Shown: in pieces, positions 10,068 to 17,180 of the stretch | How positions within the stretch are numbered: position 1 is the first letter of the stretch | Layout: each line of letters opens with the position of its first letter | From: Naasia aerilata | GTDB taxonomy: Bacteria > Actinomycetota > Actinomycetes > Actinomycetales > Microbacteriaceae | DNA length: 64,000 nucleotides | NCBI RefSeq assembly: GCF_030296595.1 | Contig: NZ_AP027731.1 | Coordinates: forward strand, 2,480,001-2,544,000 | Reading direction: 5' to 3' | Program-made: the position numbers and the translations under genes | Notes under the pieces: generated by a model | What the model was told of the DNA's origin: nothing | Databases searched by the model: none | Seen by the model: the letters and a program-made list of their open reading frames with translations, nothing else

Positions 10068-10652
10068 ATGACGACCGCGGAGATCACCATCCGGCCCATC
10101 CACGACGTCCCGCAGGAGGATGTCGACGCGGTGTTCGGCACCCGCGGCGATCCGGCCGGCTGCTGGTGCCAGTTCTTCAAGCTGACGAACGCGCAGTGGG
10201 ATGCCCGCACGCGGGATGACCGGCGCGACCTGCTCTGCGAGCAGGCCCGGGTCGCTCCCGGGCCCGGCCTCGTCGCCTACCGGGACGGGGAGCCGGCCGG
10301 CTGGGTGGCGGTCGAGCCCCGCGTGGTCTACCCTCGCCTCCGCCGGGCCAGGGTGACGGCCGAGCTCCGCCCCGAGTTCGACGACCCGACGGTGTGGGCG
10401 ATCACCTGCTTCGTGGTGCCGGTCGGCCACCGCAACCAGGGCGTCGCCGGAGCGCTGGCGTCGGCGGCCGTGGAGCATGCCCGGGCGCACGGCGCCGCCT
10501 CGGTCGAGGGGTACCCCGTGGACACCGACGAGAATCCGCGACTGTCGGCTGCCGACCGCTACCACGGCACCGTGCGCCTGTTCGAGCGCGCGGGCCTGAC
10601 CGTCGTCAGCCGGCCGGCCCCGGCGCGAGCGATCATGCGCCTCACCTTCTGA
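10068..10652 (+). CDS. GNAT-family N-acetyltransferase
   Basis: A 194-residue protein with a GNAT core. ITCFVVPVGHRNQGVAGAL matches strand 4 and the acetyl-CoA pyrophosphate loop (Q/RxxGxxG/A form), followed by a helix and the ERAGLTVVSR C-terminal strand. Cys-rich CWCQFF near residue 35 is typical of one uncharacterised GNAT subgroup. The acceptor is unknown. It is a single gene with its own leaderless promoter, separate from the sulfatase. Confidence 0.8.
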   Translation: MTTAEITIRPIHDVPQEDVDAVFGTRGDPAGCWCQFFKLTNAQWDARTRDDRRDLLCEQARVAPGPGLVAYRDGEPAGWVAVEPRVVYPRLRRARVTAELRPEFDDPTVWAITCFVVPVGHRNQGVAGALASAAVEHARAHGAASVEGYPVDTDENPRLSAADRYHGTVRLFERAGLTVVSRPAPARAIMRLTF

Positions 10653-10699
10653 CGACCCCGCTCTCGCCTTCCCCGCTTCGTCCTGAACTCCTGCTCCCG

Positions 10700-10806
10700 T
10701 GCGCGGATCAGGAGATCTGCGCCGATCAGGAACACGGAACGTTTTCGCGCACCGATCAGGACGGCGCGCCGTCTCGTTCGGCGGCTTTCCTGATCGGCGC
10801 GCGCGC
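10700..10806. repeat. GATCAGGA structured element, copy 1 (type C)
   Basis: An intergenic element with three direct copies of CSGATCAGGA (starting at 10704, 10722 and 10752) and one inverted copy ending at 10797. The third copy and the inverted one form a stem of 15 bp with one mismatch. A second element of the same plan lies at 28845-28950; both begin with TGCGCGGATCAGGAGATCT. It fills most of the gap between the GNAT stop and the META lipoprotein gene. Function unknown. Confidence 0.75.
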
Positions 10807-10838
10807 GACGTAAGGTTCCAGTCGGAAACGGAGGACGG

Positions 10839-11260
10839 ATGCGGCGGGTTCTGGGCGCGACAGGCGCCGTCCTGGTCGTCGCCCTCCTTGCCGGCTGCGC
10901 CCCGGGACTGCCTGCCCGCGGCCCGGGGAGGAGCTGGTCGGGGACTGGCGCCTCACGGCGGCATCCGACCGCCGCGGCTTCATGGACCTGACGGACGCCG
11001 ACATCACCCTGTCGATCGCCGAGGAGGCGACGACGGGTGCGGGTCCGTGCAACACCGTGGACCTCGAGGTGGACGGGGGACCGGGTGCCGTGGCCGTGAC
11101 GATCGGCACCCTGACCGAACGCGCCTGCGCCGACGAGAACCTCATCGGCGTCGAGGGCCGCTACATCACCGTGCTGTCGAACGTCGTGTTCGCCGAGGCG
11201 GGCGACACGACACTGGTGTTGCGCGGACGCAGCGGCAAGCTCACCTACGCGCGGCAGTAG
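10839..11260 (+). CDS. META-domain lipoprotein (frameshifted)
   Basis: About 140 residues. The N-terminus is a lipoprotein signal: two Arg, a hydrophobic core and the lipobox LLAGC. Then comes a META (HslJ-like) domain, with GDWRLTAAS as the first strand and GAGPCNTVDLEV as the conserved Gly-Cys-Asn strand. Such proteins sit at the outer face of the membrane and some are linked to antibiotic or heat tolerance; the role here is unknown. One G is missing in the run at 10925-10928, between signal peptide and domain. A GGAGGAC ribosome-binding site precedes the ATG, and TAAGGT at 10811-10816 is a likely -10. Confidence 0.72.
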
Positions 11261-11263
11261 CCG

Positions 11264-11320
11264 CGAGGTGGCAGAAGCTGCTGCTACCTCGGCGCGGAAG
11301 GAGCAACAGCTGCCACCTCG
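11264..11320. repeat. GAGGTGGCA inverted repeat, copy 1 (type D)
   Basis: Perfect 11-bp inverted repeat (CGAGGTGGCAG and CTGCCACCTCG) starting 4 nt after the META gene's stop codon. The right half contains GGAAGGAGCAAC. The same outer arms and a near-identical GGAAAGAGCAAC recur at 12460-12516. It may serve as a terminator here but has no T tract. Confidence 0.65.
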
Positions 11321-11406
11321 TGGGCGCCGGCTCGCGCACGCGCCCGCGAAATCCCTTCTGCTCGGCACCCCTGTCAATCCCCAGACGCCCCCACGCCCGC
11401 GCCCCC

Positions 11407-11412
11407 TAACGT
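11407..11412 (+). promoter_or_regulatory. -10 box, leaderless type
   Basis: TAACGT with a 6-nt gap to the ATG at 11419. Confidence 0.5.
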
Positions 11413-11418
11413 GGGCGT

Positions 11419-11697
11419 ATGAGCAATCCCATCACCACCACAGCAGCCCCGATCAGCGAGCACCACACCGTCACCCGGACCCGGGAGACGAAGCCCTCGT
11501 TCAAGACGAGCGAGTTCTACGTGTGGCTCCTCGTGTCCCTCGCGATCCTGATCGCCTCCGCCGTCGTGGACAACGGCGACGACGGCTCCGGCTTCGGCGC
11601 GAGCTCGGCCTGGTTCTACATCGCGCTCGTGACGGTCGGCTACCTCGTGAGCCGCGGCCTCGCCAAGGCCGGCAGCCGCAGCGACGACAGCCGCTGA
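11419..11697 (+). CDS. Small two-span membrane protein, unknown
   Basis: A 92-residue protein. A Thr-rich polar N-terminus of about 35 residues precedes two hydrophobic segments (FYVWLLVSLAILIASAVV and AWFYIALVTVGYLVSRGLA) joined by a short acidic Gly/Asp loop. No domain is recognised. It is monocistronic: leaderless promoter in front and a strong hairpin just after the stop. Confidence 0.65.
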   Translation: MSNPITTTAAPISEHHTVTRTRETKPSFKTSEFYVWLLVSLAILIASAVVDNGDDGSGFGASSAWFYIALVTVGYLVSRGLAKAGSRSDDSR

Positions 11698-11709
11698 GCT
11701 AGAGCTTCA

Positions 11710-11743
11710 CGAAAGGGCCGCGGCGATCGCCGCGGCCCTTTCG
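11710..11743. terminator. Perfect 34-bp palindromic terminator
   Basis: Two fully complementary 17-nt arms, GAAAGGGCCGCGGCG on the left and its complement on the right, ending in CCCTTTCG. It lies 12 nt after the stop of the small membrane protein gene and could also act on the opposite strand. Confidence 0.75.
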
Positions 11744-11819
11744 CGTCTCTGTGACCTGTCCGCTTCGGCTGCTTTTCCGGCCGGATCCTCGATAGAAGTG
11801 GGCACGTCGCGAAAGCGCA

Positions 11820-12359
11820 TTAGGCCGATGCAGGCTCCTGAAGCCGCTCGCGCAATTCTCGAAGGTGACTGGGCAGCGCGGCCAGTTCGAATGTCCCCTG
11901 GTCGGTCTCCAGATCGACGATTGTCAGCTGCGGATTGAGGCTCCACCACTGACGCGGCCGGGGATGCCGCCCCGAATCCTCCCCGAGCGAGAGCACGTGG
12001 AGTTCCAGCTTCTTTCCCGTGGGAATGCGCACCTGCCAGAAATAGCGCTCCAGACGCAGGCGTCCGTCGCCGATGTCGGTGAGGCGCGCATGGTGCCACT
12101 TGTCGCCCGACGAGCGGACGGCCACCTCGATGCGGTCTCCGACCAGGCGCTTGCCGAGCAGCAGTCCCGCGGCGATCGCGAGGACCATGATCACGAGGAC
12201 CACGGCGAGGATCGGCCACGCGATCGCCCCGCCGCCACCGGTCCGGTCTAGGGTCGGCACGACGAACACCGCGACCAGGACGATCGCCAGAAGAGGTCCG
12301 ACCAGCAGCATTCCGATTCGGAATGTCTGTTCGCGGGCAGGGGTGCGATTGCGGGGCAT
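11820..12359 (-). CDS. Two-span membrane protein with cytoplasmic domain, unknown
   Basis: A 179-residue protein. Two hydrophobic helices at about residues 15-37 and 47-68 are followed by a soluble domain of about 110 residues with DKWHHARLTDIG and YFWQVRIPTGKK strands. Similar DUF2550-like or secretion-associated membrane proteins exist in Actinobacteria, but I cannot assign a family with confidence. The ATG is chosen because GAGGAC lies just before it; upstream in-frame Met codons have no such site. A TAGGAT box lies about 32 nt upstream. Confidence 0.6.
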   Translation of the reverse strand: MPRNRTPAREQTFRIGMLLVGPLLAIVLVAVFVVPTLDRTGGGGAIAWPILAVVLVIMVLAIAAGLLLGKRLVGDRIEVAVRSSGDKWHHARLTDIGDGRLRLERYFWQVRIPTGKKLELHVLSLGEDSGRHPRPRQWWSLNPQLTIVDLETDQGTFELAALPSHLRELRERLQEPASA

Positions 12360-12391
12360 TGTGTCCTCGGGCTTTGGGAATGCGGATTGGA

Positions 12392-12397
12392 ATCCTA
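12392..12397 (-). promoter_or_regulatory. Probable -10 box of the two-span membrane protein gene
   Basis: TAGGAT on the minus strand, 32 nt before the ATG, within an AT-richer stretch. Confidence 0.35.
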
Positions 12398-12459
12398 GCG
12401 CCGAATCACACGCGGATAACAACCGCATATCTGCAACAATCGCCCGACAATCGAAGGGT

Positions 12460-12516
12460 GAGGTGGCACTAATTGCTGTTTCCTGAGGCGGGAAAGAGCA
12501 ACCGGTGTGCCACCTC
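12460..12516. repeat. GAGGTGGCA inverted repeat, copy 2 (type D)
   Basis: Perfect 10-bp outer arms (GAGGTGGCAC and GTGCCACCTC); inside, GCTGTTTCC pairs partly with GGAAAGAGCAAC. It has the same design as the element at 11264-11320. It lies between the 3' end of glnA1 and the promoter of the two-span membrane protein gene. Confidence 0.65.
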
Positions 12517-12524
12517 GGCAGAAA

Positions 12525-12558
12525 GAAAGGGCCGCGATCCGAAGATCGCGGCCCTTTC
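12525..12558 (-). terminator. glnA1 terminator
   Basis: 15-bp perfect stem (GAAAGGGCCGCGATC and its complement) with a CGAA loop, 17 nt beyond the glnA1 stop codon. Confidence 0.8.
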
Positions 12559-12575
12559 CGTCGGGTCGTGCGGGA

Positions 12576-14012
12576 TCAGACGCCGAAGTACAGCTCGTAC
12601 TCGAAGGGGTGGGGACGAGCCGCGAGGGGCTTGATCTCCTTCTCGCGCTTGTACTCGATCCAGGTCGAGATGAGGTCCTCGGTGAAGACGCCACCGGCGG
12701 TGAGGAACTCGTGGTCGGCCTCGAGAGCGTCCAGCACGGCGTCGAGCGAGCCCGGCACCTGCGGGATCAGCTTCGCCTCCTCCGGCGGGAGCTCGTAGAG
12801 GTCCTTGTCGACCGGCTCGTGCGGCTCGATGCGGTTCTTGATGCCGTCGAGGCCCGCCATGAGCTGCGCGGCGAACGCGAGGTACGGGTTGCCGGAGGCG
12901 TCGGGCGCGCGGAACTCGATGCGCTTGGCCTTCGGGTTGGTGCCCGTGATCGGGATGCGGATGGCAGCGGACCGGTTGCCGGCCGAGTAGACCAGGTTCA
13001 CGGGGGCCTCGTAGCCGGGCACCAGGCGGTGGTAGCTGTTCGTCGTCGGGTTGGTGAACGCGAGGATCGACGCCGCGTGCTTGAGGATGCCGCCGATGTA
13101 CCAGCGCGCGAGGTCCGAGAGCCCGCCGTAGCCGGCCTCGTCGTAGAACAGCGGCTTGCCGTCGCTCCAGAGCGACTGGTGCGTGTGCATGCCCGAGCCG
13201 TTGTCGCCGAAGATCGGCTTCGGCATGAACGTGGCGGTCTTGCCCCACAGGTTCGCGGTGTTCTTGACGATGTACTTGAACTTCAGGATGTCGTCCGCGG
13301 CGTGGACCATCGTGTCGAACTTGTAGTTGATCTCGCCCTGGCCGGCGGTGCCGACCTCGTGGTGGCTGCGCTCGACCTCGAGGCCGACGTCGATCAGCTT
13401 GAGGACGATGTCGTCGCGCAGGTCGGCGTGCTGGTCGACGGGGCTCACCGGGAAGTAGCCGCCCTTGAAGGGGGTCTTGTTGGCGAGGTTGCCGCCCTCC
13501 TCCTCGCGACCGCTGTTCCAGGCGGCCTCGTCGGAGTCGACCTTGTAGAAGCTGTGGCCCTGCGTGACCTCGTAGCGGACGTCGTCGAAGATGTAGAACT
13601 CGGCCTCGGGGGCGAAGAACGCGGTGTCCGCGATGCCGGTGGAGGCCAGGTACTTCTCGGCCTTGTGCGCCACCTGGCGGGGGTCCTTCGAGTAGATCTC
13701 GCCGTTACGCGGGTTGTAGATGTCGAAGACCATGATCAGGGTCCGCTCGCTGCGGAACGGGTCGAGGTAGGCCGTCGAGATGTCCGGGATGAGCTGCATG
13801 TCGGACTCGTGGATGTTCGCGAAGCCGCGGATCGAGGAGCCGTCGAACAGCTGGCCGACCGAGAAGAAGTCCTCGTCGACCGTCGCGGCCGGGATGTTGA
13901 AGTGCTGCTGCACGCCCGGCAGGTCGGTGAAGCGGATGTCGAGGAACTTGACGTCAGTGTCCTTGATGAACTTGATCACCTCGGAGGAGTCACTGAATTT
14001 GGGGTGCGACAT
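12576..14012 (-). CDS. glnA: Glutamine synthetase type I-beta, GlnA1
   Basis: A 478-residue protein, the main ammonia-assimilating enzyme (glutamate + NH3 + ATP to glutamine). Conserved segments: [56 protein letters not shown] and [26 protein letters not shown] holds the tyrosine that GlnE adenylylates, matching glnE in this window. Intact, with a strong terminator and, upstream, a -10 box preceded by two tandem GlnR-type boxes, so both transcription and activity should follow nitrogen supply. Confidence 0.97.
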   Translation of the reverse strand: MSHPKFSDSSEVIKFIKDTDVKFLDIRFTDLPGVQQHFNIPAATVDEDFFSVGQLFDGSSIRGFANIHESDMQLIPDISTAYLDPFRSERTLIMVFDIYNPRNGEIYSKDPRQVAHKAEKYLASTGIADTAFFAPEAEFYIFDDVRYEVTQGHSFYKVDSDEAAWNSGREEEGGNLANKTPFKGGYFPVSPVDQHADLRDDIVLKLIDVGLEVERSHHEVGTAGQGEINYKFDTMVHAADDILKFKYIVKNTANLWGKTATFMPKPIFGDNGSGMHTHQSLWSDGKPLFYDEAGYGGLSDLARWYIGGILKHAASILAFTNPTTNSYHRLVPGYEAPVNLVYSAGNRSAAIRIPITGTNPKAKRIEFRAPDASGNPYLAFAAQLMAGLDGIKNRIEPHEPVDKDLYELPPEEAKLIPQVPGSLDAVLDALEADHEFLTAGGVFTEDLISTWIEYKREKEIKPLAARPHPFEYELYFGV

Positions 14013-14067
14013 GTATCTAGGAGCTCCAAACAGCGTGTGGGTCGGGCTGAGACAACAGCCGGGACCG

Positions 14068-14073
14068 ACCCTA
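14068..14073 (-). promoter_or_regulatory. -10 box of glnA1
   Basis: TAGGGT on the minus strand, 55 nt before the ATG and just downstream of the GlnR boxes. Confidence 0.5.
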
Positions 14074-14083
14074 GGCGGACGCA

Positions 14084-14121
14084 GTTTCGCGTCAGTGACG
14101 GGATTGTTTCGAGGGTGTTAC
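14084..14121 (-). promoter_or_regulatory. Tandem GlnR-type operator of glnA1
   Basis: Read on the minus strand the site is GTAAC-n6-GAAAC-n6-GTCAC-n6-GAAAC, which fits the actinobacterial GlnR consensus (gTnAC-n6-GAAAC, repeated every 22 bp) at every position, with all three spacers exactly 6 nt. It ends 10 bp upstream of the -10 box, where an activator would sit. GlnR itself is not in the window; the assignment rests on the motif and the target gene. Confidence 0.8.
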
Positions 14122-14132
14122 GCCGGCGCGGC

Positions 14133-14138
14133 TAGGCT
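14133..14138 (+). promoter_or_regulatory. -10 box of the RDD gene, leaderless type
   Basis: TAGGCT with a 6-nt gap to the GTG. It lies 12 bp from the glnA1 operator on the other strand, so GlnR binding could influence both genes. Confidence 0.5.
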
Positions 14139-14144
14139 TTCGGG

Positions 14145-14552
14145 GTGCCCGACGCTCCCGCCTCGCCTGCGGGCCGGTGGCCCGGCGACCGCCTCGGGCG
14201 ACAACAGAGCGGACCCGGCTCGATCGCCCGTCCGGGCGTGCGCATCGCCGCCATCGCGGTGGATTTCGCGCTCTGCTTCGCCATCTACACCGCCTTCTTC
14301 TACGGCAGCTCCTGGGCGAGCCTTGCGATCTTCGTCGTCGAGCAGGTGCTCTTCCTCGTCGCATTCGGGGGCAGCATCGGCCACCTGATCTTCCGGATGC
14401 GGGTCGTGACCCTGCAGAACCGCTGGGCGGGCGTCTGGCGCCCGGTGCTGCGGACGGTGCTGCTGGCGCTGCTGATCCCGGCCGTCATCTGGGACGCGGA
14501 TCAGCGCGGCCTGCACGACGTCTTCGCCGGCACGGTGCTCGTCCGGGTCTGA
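14145..14552 (+). CDS. RDD-family membrane protein
   Basis: A 135-residue protein. After a polar N-terminus comes the RDD pattern: RPGVRIAAIAVDF (the Arg-Asp pair), a hydrophobic pair of helices, HLIFRMRVVT, and a final WDADQRGLHDVFAGT. RDD proteins are small integral membrane proteins, sometimes linked to transport, with no settled function. In related actinobacteria this gene sits between glnA1 and DUF4191, as here. GTG start, leaderless promoter. Confidence 0.82.
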   Translation: MPDAPASPAGRWPGDRLGRQQSGPGSIARPGVRIAAIAVDFALCFAIYTAFFYGSSWASLAIFVVEQVLFLVAFGGSIGHLIFRMRVVTLQNRWAGVWRPVLRTVLLALLIPAVIWDADQRGLHDVFAGTVLVRV

Positions 14553-14566
14553 CCGCGTCCCGCGCG

Positions 14567-14980
14567 TCAGGGACCGGAGGCCGGGACCTCGATGGTGCCG
14601 CCGCGGAGGTTGTCCACCGTCTCCATCCGGAAGCCGTCCTGGATGGTGACGGTCACGACGACGATGATCGCGAGGATCAGGAACACCAGGAAGGTGCTCC
14701 ACGGGTTCCGCATGGGGCGGTGCGGCAGGCGGGTGCCGCTCGCCGGGACCGGCACATCCACGAAGCGGGTCTCGACCACGGGAGAGGTCGCCAGCAGCAC
14801 GTCGCGGGCCTCCCGGAGCTCCGCGAAGCGGATGCCCGCGCTGTGCCGCTCCTCGTCGGTGGCCTCGGTGAGGAGGTCCGGGTGGTTCAGGCGCGCCTGG
14901 CGCGTGAACGCGTGCTGGATCTCGGTGACCGGAGCATCGGTCGCCACGCCGAGCAGCTGTGCGGCGTCGGCGGGGGACAT
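14567..14980 (-). CDS. Membrane-anchored J-domain protein
   Basis: A 137-residue protein. Residues 1-66 form a short J-domain with the essential HPD tripeptide (LNHPDLL) that stimulates DnaK ATPase. Residues 93-113 are a single hydrophobic helix (STFLVFLILAIIVVVTVTI), and a short tail follows. The arrangement suggests a cytoplasmic co-chaperone held at the membrane. It lies 5 nt behind DUF4191 on the same strand, so the two form an operon, and it is convergent with the RDD gene. Confidence 0.72.
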   Translation of the reverse strand: MSPADAAQLLGVATDAPVTEIQHAFTRQARLNHPDLLTEATDEERHSAGIRFAELREARDVLLATSPVVETRFVDVPVPASGTRLPHRPMRNPWSTFLVFLILAIIVVVTVTIQDGFRMETVDNLRGGTIEVPASGP

Positions 14981-14985
14981 GGGCG

Positions 14986-15690
14986 TCAGCGCATCCTCTG
15001 GGGGCGGACCTTCAGGGGGTCGACGCCCTTCGGGATGGGGAGCTTGTTGCCCGCGAGGGAGCTGAGCCGGTTGCTGACCGCGACCACCTCGGCCTTGCTC
15101 AGGGTGCTCTTGAACTTGCCGAGCCGCCGGTTGATGTCGTGCAGCTTCGTCGACTCCTTGTCGGGGCCGACCTGCAGCGAGTTGACCGGGACGTTCGGCA
15201 GAATGCGGGCGATCTTGCGCTTCTCGTCCTCGAGCATCCGGCTGGTGCGCGTCTTCGGGCCCTCGGCGATGAGCACGACACCGGGGCGGCCCACGGCGCG
15301 GTAGACGGCGTCCTGCGTCTTCGGGTTGACGGCGACGGGCATCTCGCTGCCGCGCCAGCCGCGCTTGAGCGAGCTGCGCAGGACCGCGCCGACCGCCCCC
15401 GCCTGGCCCTCGATCTGCGCGTAGGCGGCCCGCTCGGCGCGCCGGCCCAGAACGACGAGGAAGAGGAGGAGGCCGAGCAGGAGCCCGGAGATGACCCAGA
15501 GGATGATCGAGAAGACGTTGCCGTCGGACAGGACGATGCCGAGGACGATGCCGACCACGAGGGGCACGAGCACCGCGGCGAGCATCCACCAGATGGCCTG
15601 CTTGTCCAGGCGGCGGGTCATCTGGAAGACCTGCCAGAGCTGCTTCACGCGGCCCGGCTCTTTCGGGGTGGGGCGGGTCTCTCGGGCCAT
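14986..15690 (-). CDS. DUF4191 membrane protein
   Basis: A 234-residue actinobacterial protein. A basic N-terminus, two hydrophobic helices around residues 36-80, then a conserved soluble domain with GWRGSEMPVAVNPKTQDAVY, GRPGVVLIAEGP and NRLSSLAGNKLPIPKG. Function unknown, though the family is widespread in Actinobacteria near lipA and glnA. First gene of an operon with the J-domain gene. The ATG stands 6 nt behind a TATCCT box. Confidence 0.8.
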   Translation of the reverse strand: MARETRPTPKEPGRVKQLWQVFQMTRRLDKQAIWWMLAAVLVPLVVGIVLGIVLSDGNVFSIILWVISGLLLGLLLFLVVLGRRAERAAYAQIEGQAGAVGAVLRSSLKRGWRGSEMPVAVNPKTQDAVYRAVGRPGVVLIAEGPKTRTSRMLEDEKRKIARILPNVPVNSLQVGPDKESTKLHDINRRLGKFKSTLSKAEVVAVSNRLSSLAGNKLPIPKGVDPLKVRPQRMR

Positions 15691-15696
15691 GCCCAC

Positions 15697-15702
15697 AGGA
15701 TA
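15697..15702 (-). promoter_or_regulatory. -10 box of DUF4191 operon, leaderless type
   Basis: TATCCT on the minus strand with a 6-nt gap to the ATG. Confidence 0.5.
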
Positions 15703-15828
15703 CCGCTCGGGCCGACACCGGTCTGGCGTGTCCGCACCCGCCTCCCTCCCCGGCGCACGCCCTCGGCGAAATCGCACAGATCGGCGGACGCGGCTGACGC
15801 ATCCGCCGCTTCGGGGGAGAGTCGGGGC

Positions 15829-17090
15829 GTGGAACGAGGGGGATACCGGCAGATTCGGGTGCTGTCGGCGGGTGCGGGGGAGGAGGTGCTGCTCTGCCGC
15901 CGGGCGGCCGACGAATCGGCCGAGCCGGTGGTGGTCCGGCTGATGGATGAGGAGTCCGCGGATGCCGCCCTCGCGGTCGCCGGTGCCGTCTCCTCCCCGC
16001 ACCTGGCCCCGCTCCTCGATCTGTTCGACGCGCGCGATGGGCGCTTCGGTCTCGTCTACCCCCGGCTCTCCTCATGGTCCCTGGCCGACCTGCTGGCCCG
16101 GCGCACGTCCTTGAGCGCCGGGGAGGCGGTGACGATCCTCGTGTCCGTCGCGCGAGGGGTCGACGCGCTCCATGAGCGGGACCTCAGCCATGGCGCCCTG
16201 CGGCCGACGGGCGTCCTGTTCGACGACGCCGGAACGCCCGCGCTCGTCCGGCTCTCCGCTTCCCGGCCGCTCACGCCCGCAACCGCGCTGGTCGATCGTC
16301 GAGCCCTGGCCGCCCTGGCGGCGGTCGTGCTCGAGCGGGTGACGGAAGGCGGCGCGCTGGCCGCGGAATTGACCCAGTCCCCGGAGGGCCTCGCTCCGAA
16401 GAGGATGCAGGAGAGGCTGTTCGCTCTCGCTGAGCCTCGGCCGATCGACTACCCGCGGTCGGCCTCGACGCTCACGATCGAGCAGCTCTTGCCCTCCCGA
16501 GCCACCCCGCCGGAAACGCAGCCACCCGCGTCTCCGGCGGGGTGGCTGTCCGGCTCGGTGCCGTCCGGGTTGGCCGGCAGAGGCCGGCGCCTGGTCGCGG
16601 CGCTCCGCACGGTACGGCGGCGAGTGTGGGTCCCTGCCCTCGTCGCGGCGGGGTGCCTCGTGCTCGCGCTGCTGATCGTGCCCGGCGAGGCGTCCTCCGC
16701 GGCGGGTGAGCCGCGCCCGGCGCCCTCGGGAGCGCCTTCTCCGCGCGCGGCCACGGAAGCGCCGCAGTTCGCCGCACCCGACCGGTCCGCCCTGCAGGCC
16801 GACGATCCGCTCACCGCGGCACGGGTGCTGGCGGCGGCGAGGGACTCCTGCCTGGAGTCCGGCGGCGGGGAGTGTGCGGGAGCGGTCGACCAGCCCGGCT
16901 CGGCACTCCTCGAGGCCGACGCCGCGGGCCGGGGACCGGAGCCGCCCACCCTGCCCGCTCCCGAGGGGAGGCGTTCGTTCAGCGCACCGGCGACGCGGCG
17001 ATCGTCGAGCAGGGCGCCGTCACCCTGCTGCTCGTGCGCGCCGACGGCGAGTGGCGCATCCGCGACGTCTTCGACAGCGAGCCGTCGTGA
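15829..17090 (+). CDS. Predicted membrane pseudokinase (frameshifted)
   Basis: About 420 residues. Residues 1-210 have the outline of a Ser/Thr kinase, including a [13 protein letters not shown] segment where HRDLKPxN should be, but the catalytic Asp is Ala, the DFG motif is replaced by LSASRP, and the VAIK lysine is Arg. A Pro-rich linker leads to one membrane helix ([18 protein letters not shown]) and an outer domain of about 125 residues. It is probably a non-catalytic scaffold or sensor. One G is missing in the run at 16965-16968, cutting off the last 40 residues. GTG start; convergent with sucB. Confidence 0.62.
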
Positions 17091-17134
17091 TCGCGGCGTG
17101 CGCCGTCGGCGCGGAGGGGAGGCCCGAGACGCCA

Positions 17135-17165
17135 AAGCGGCCCACTGGAGGTCGGCGGGCCGCTT
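17135..17165 (-). terminator. Hairpin between the pseudokinase gene and sucB
   Basis: 9-bp perfect stem, AAGCGGCCC and GGGCCGCTT, 16 nt past the sucB stop; it could serve both convergent genes. Confidence 0.6.
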
Positions 17166-17180
17166 CGTCGGCAGTGCGGA

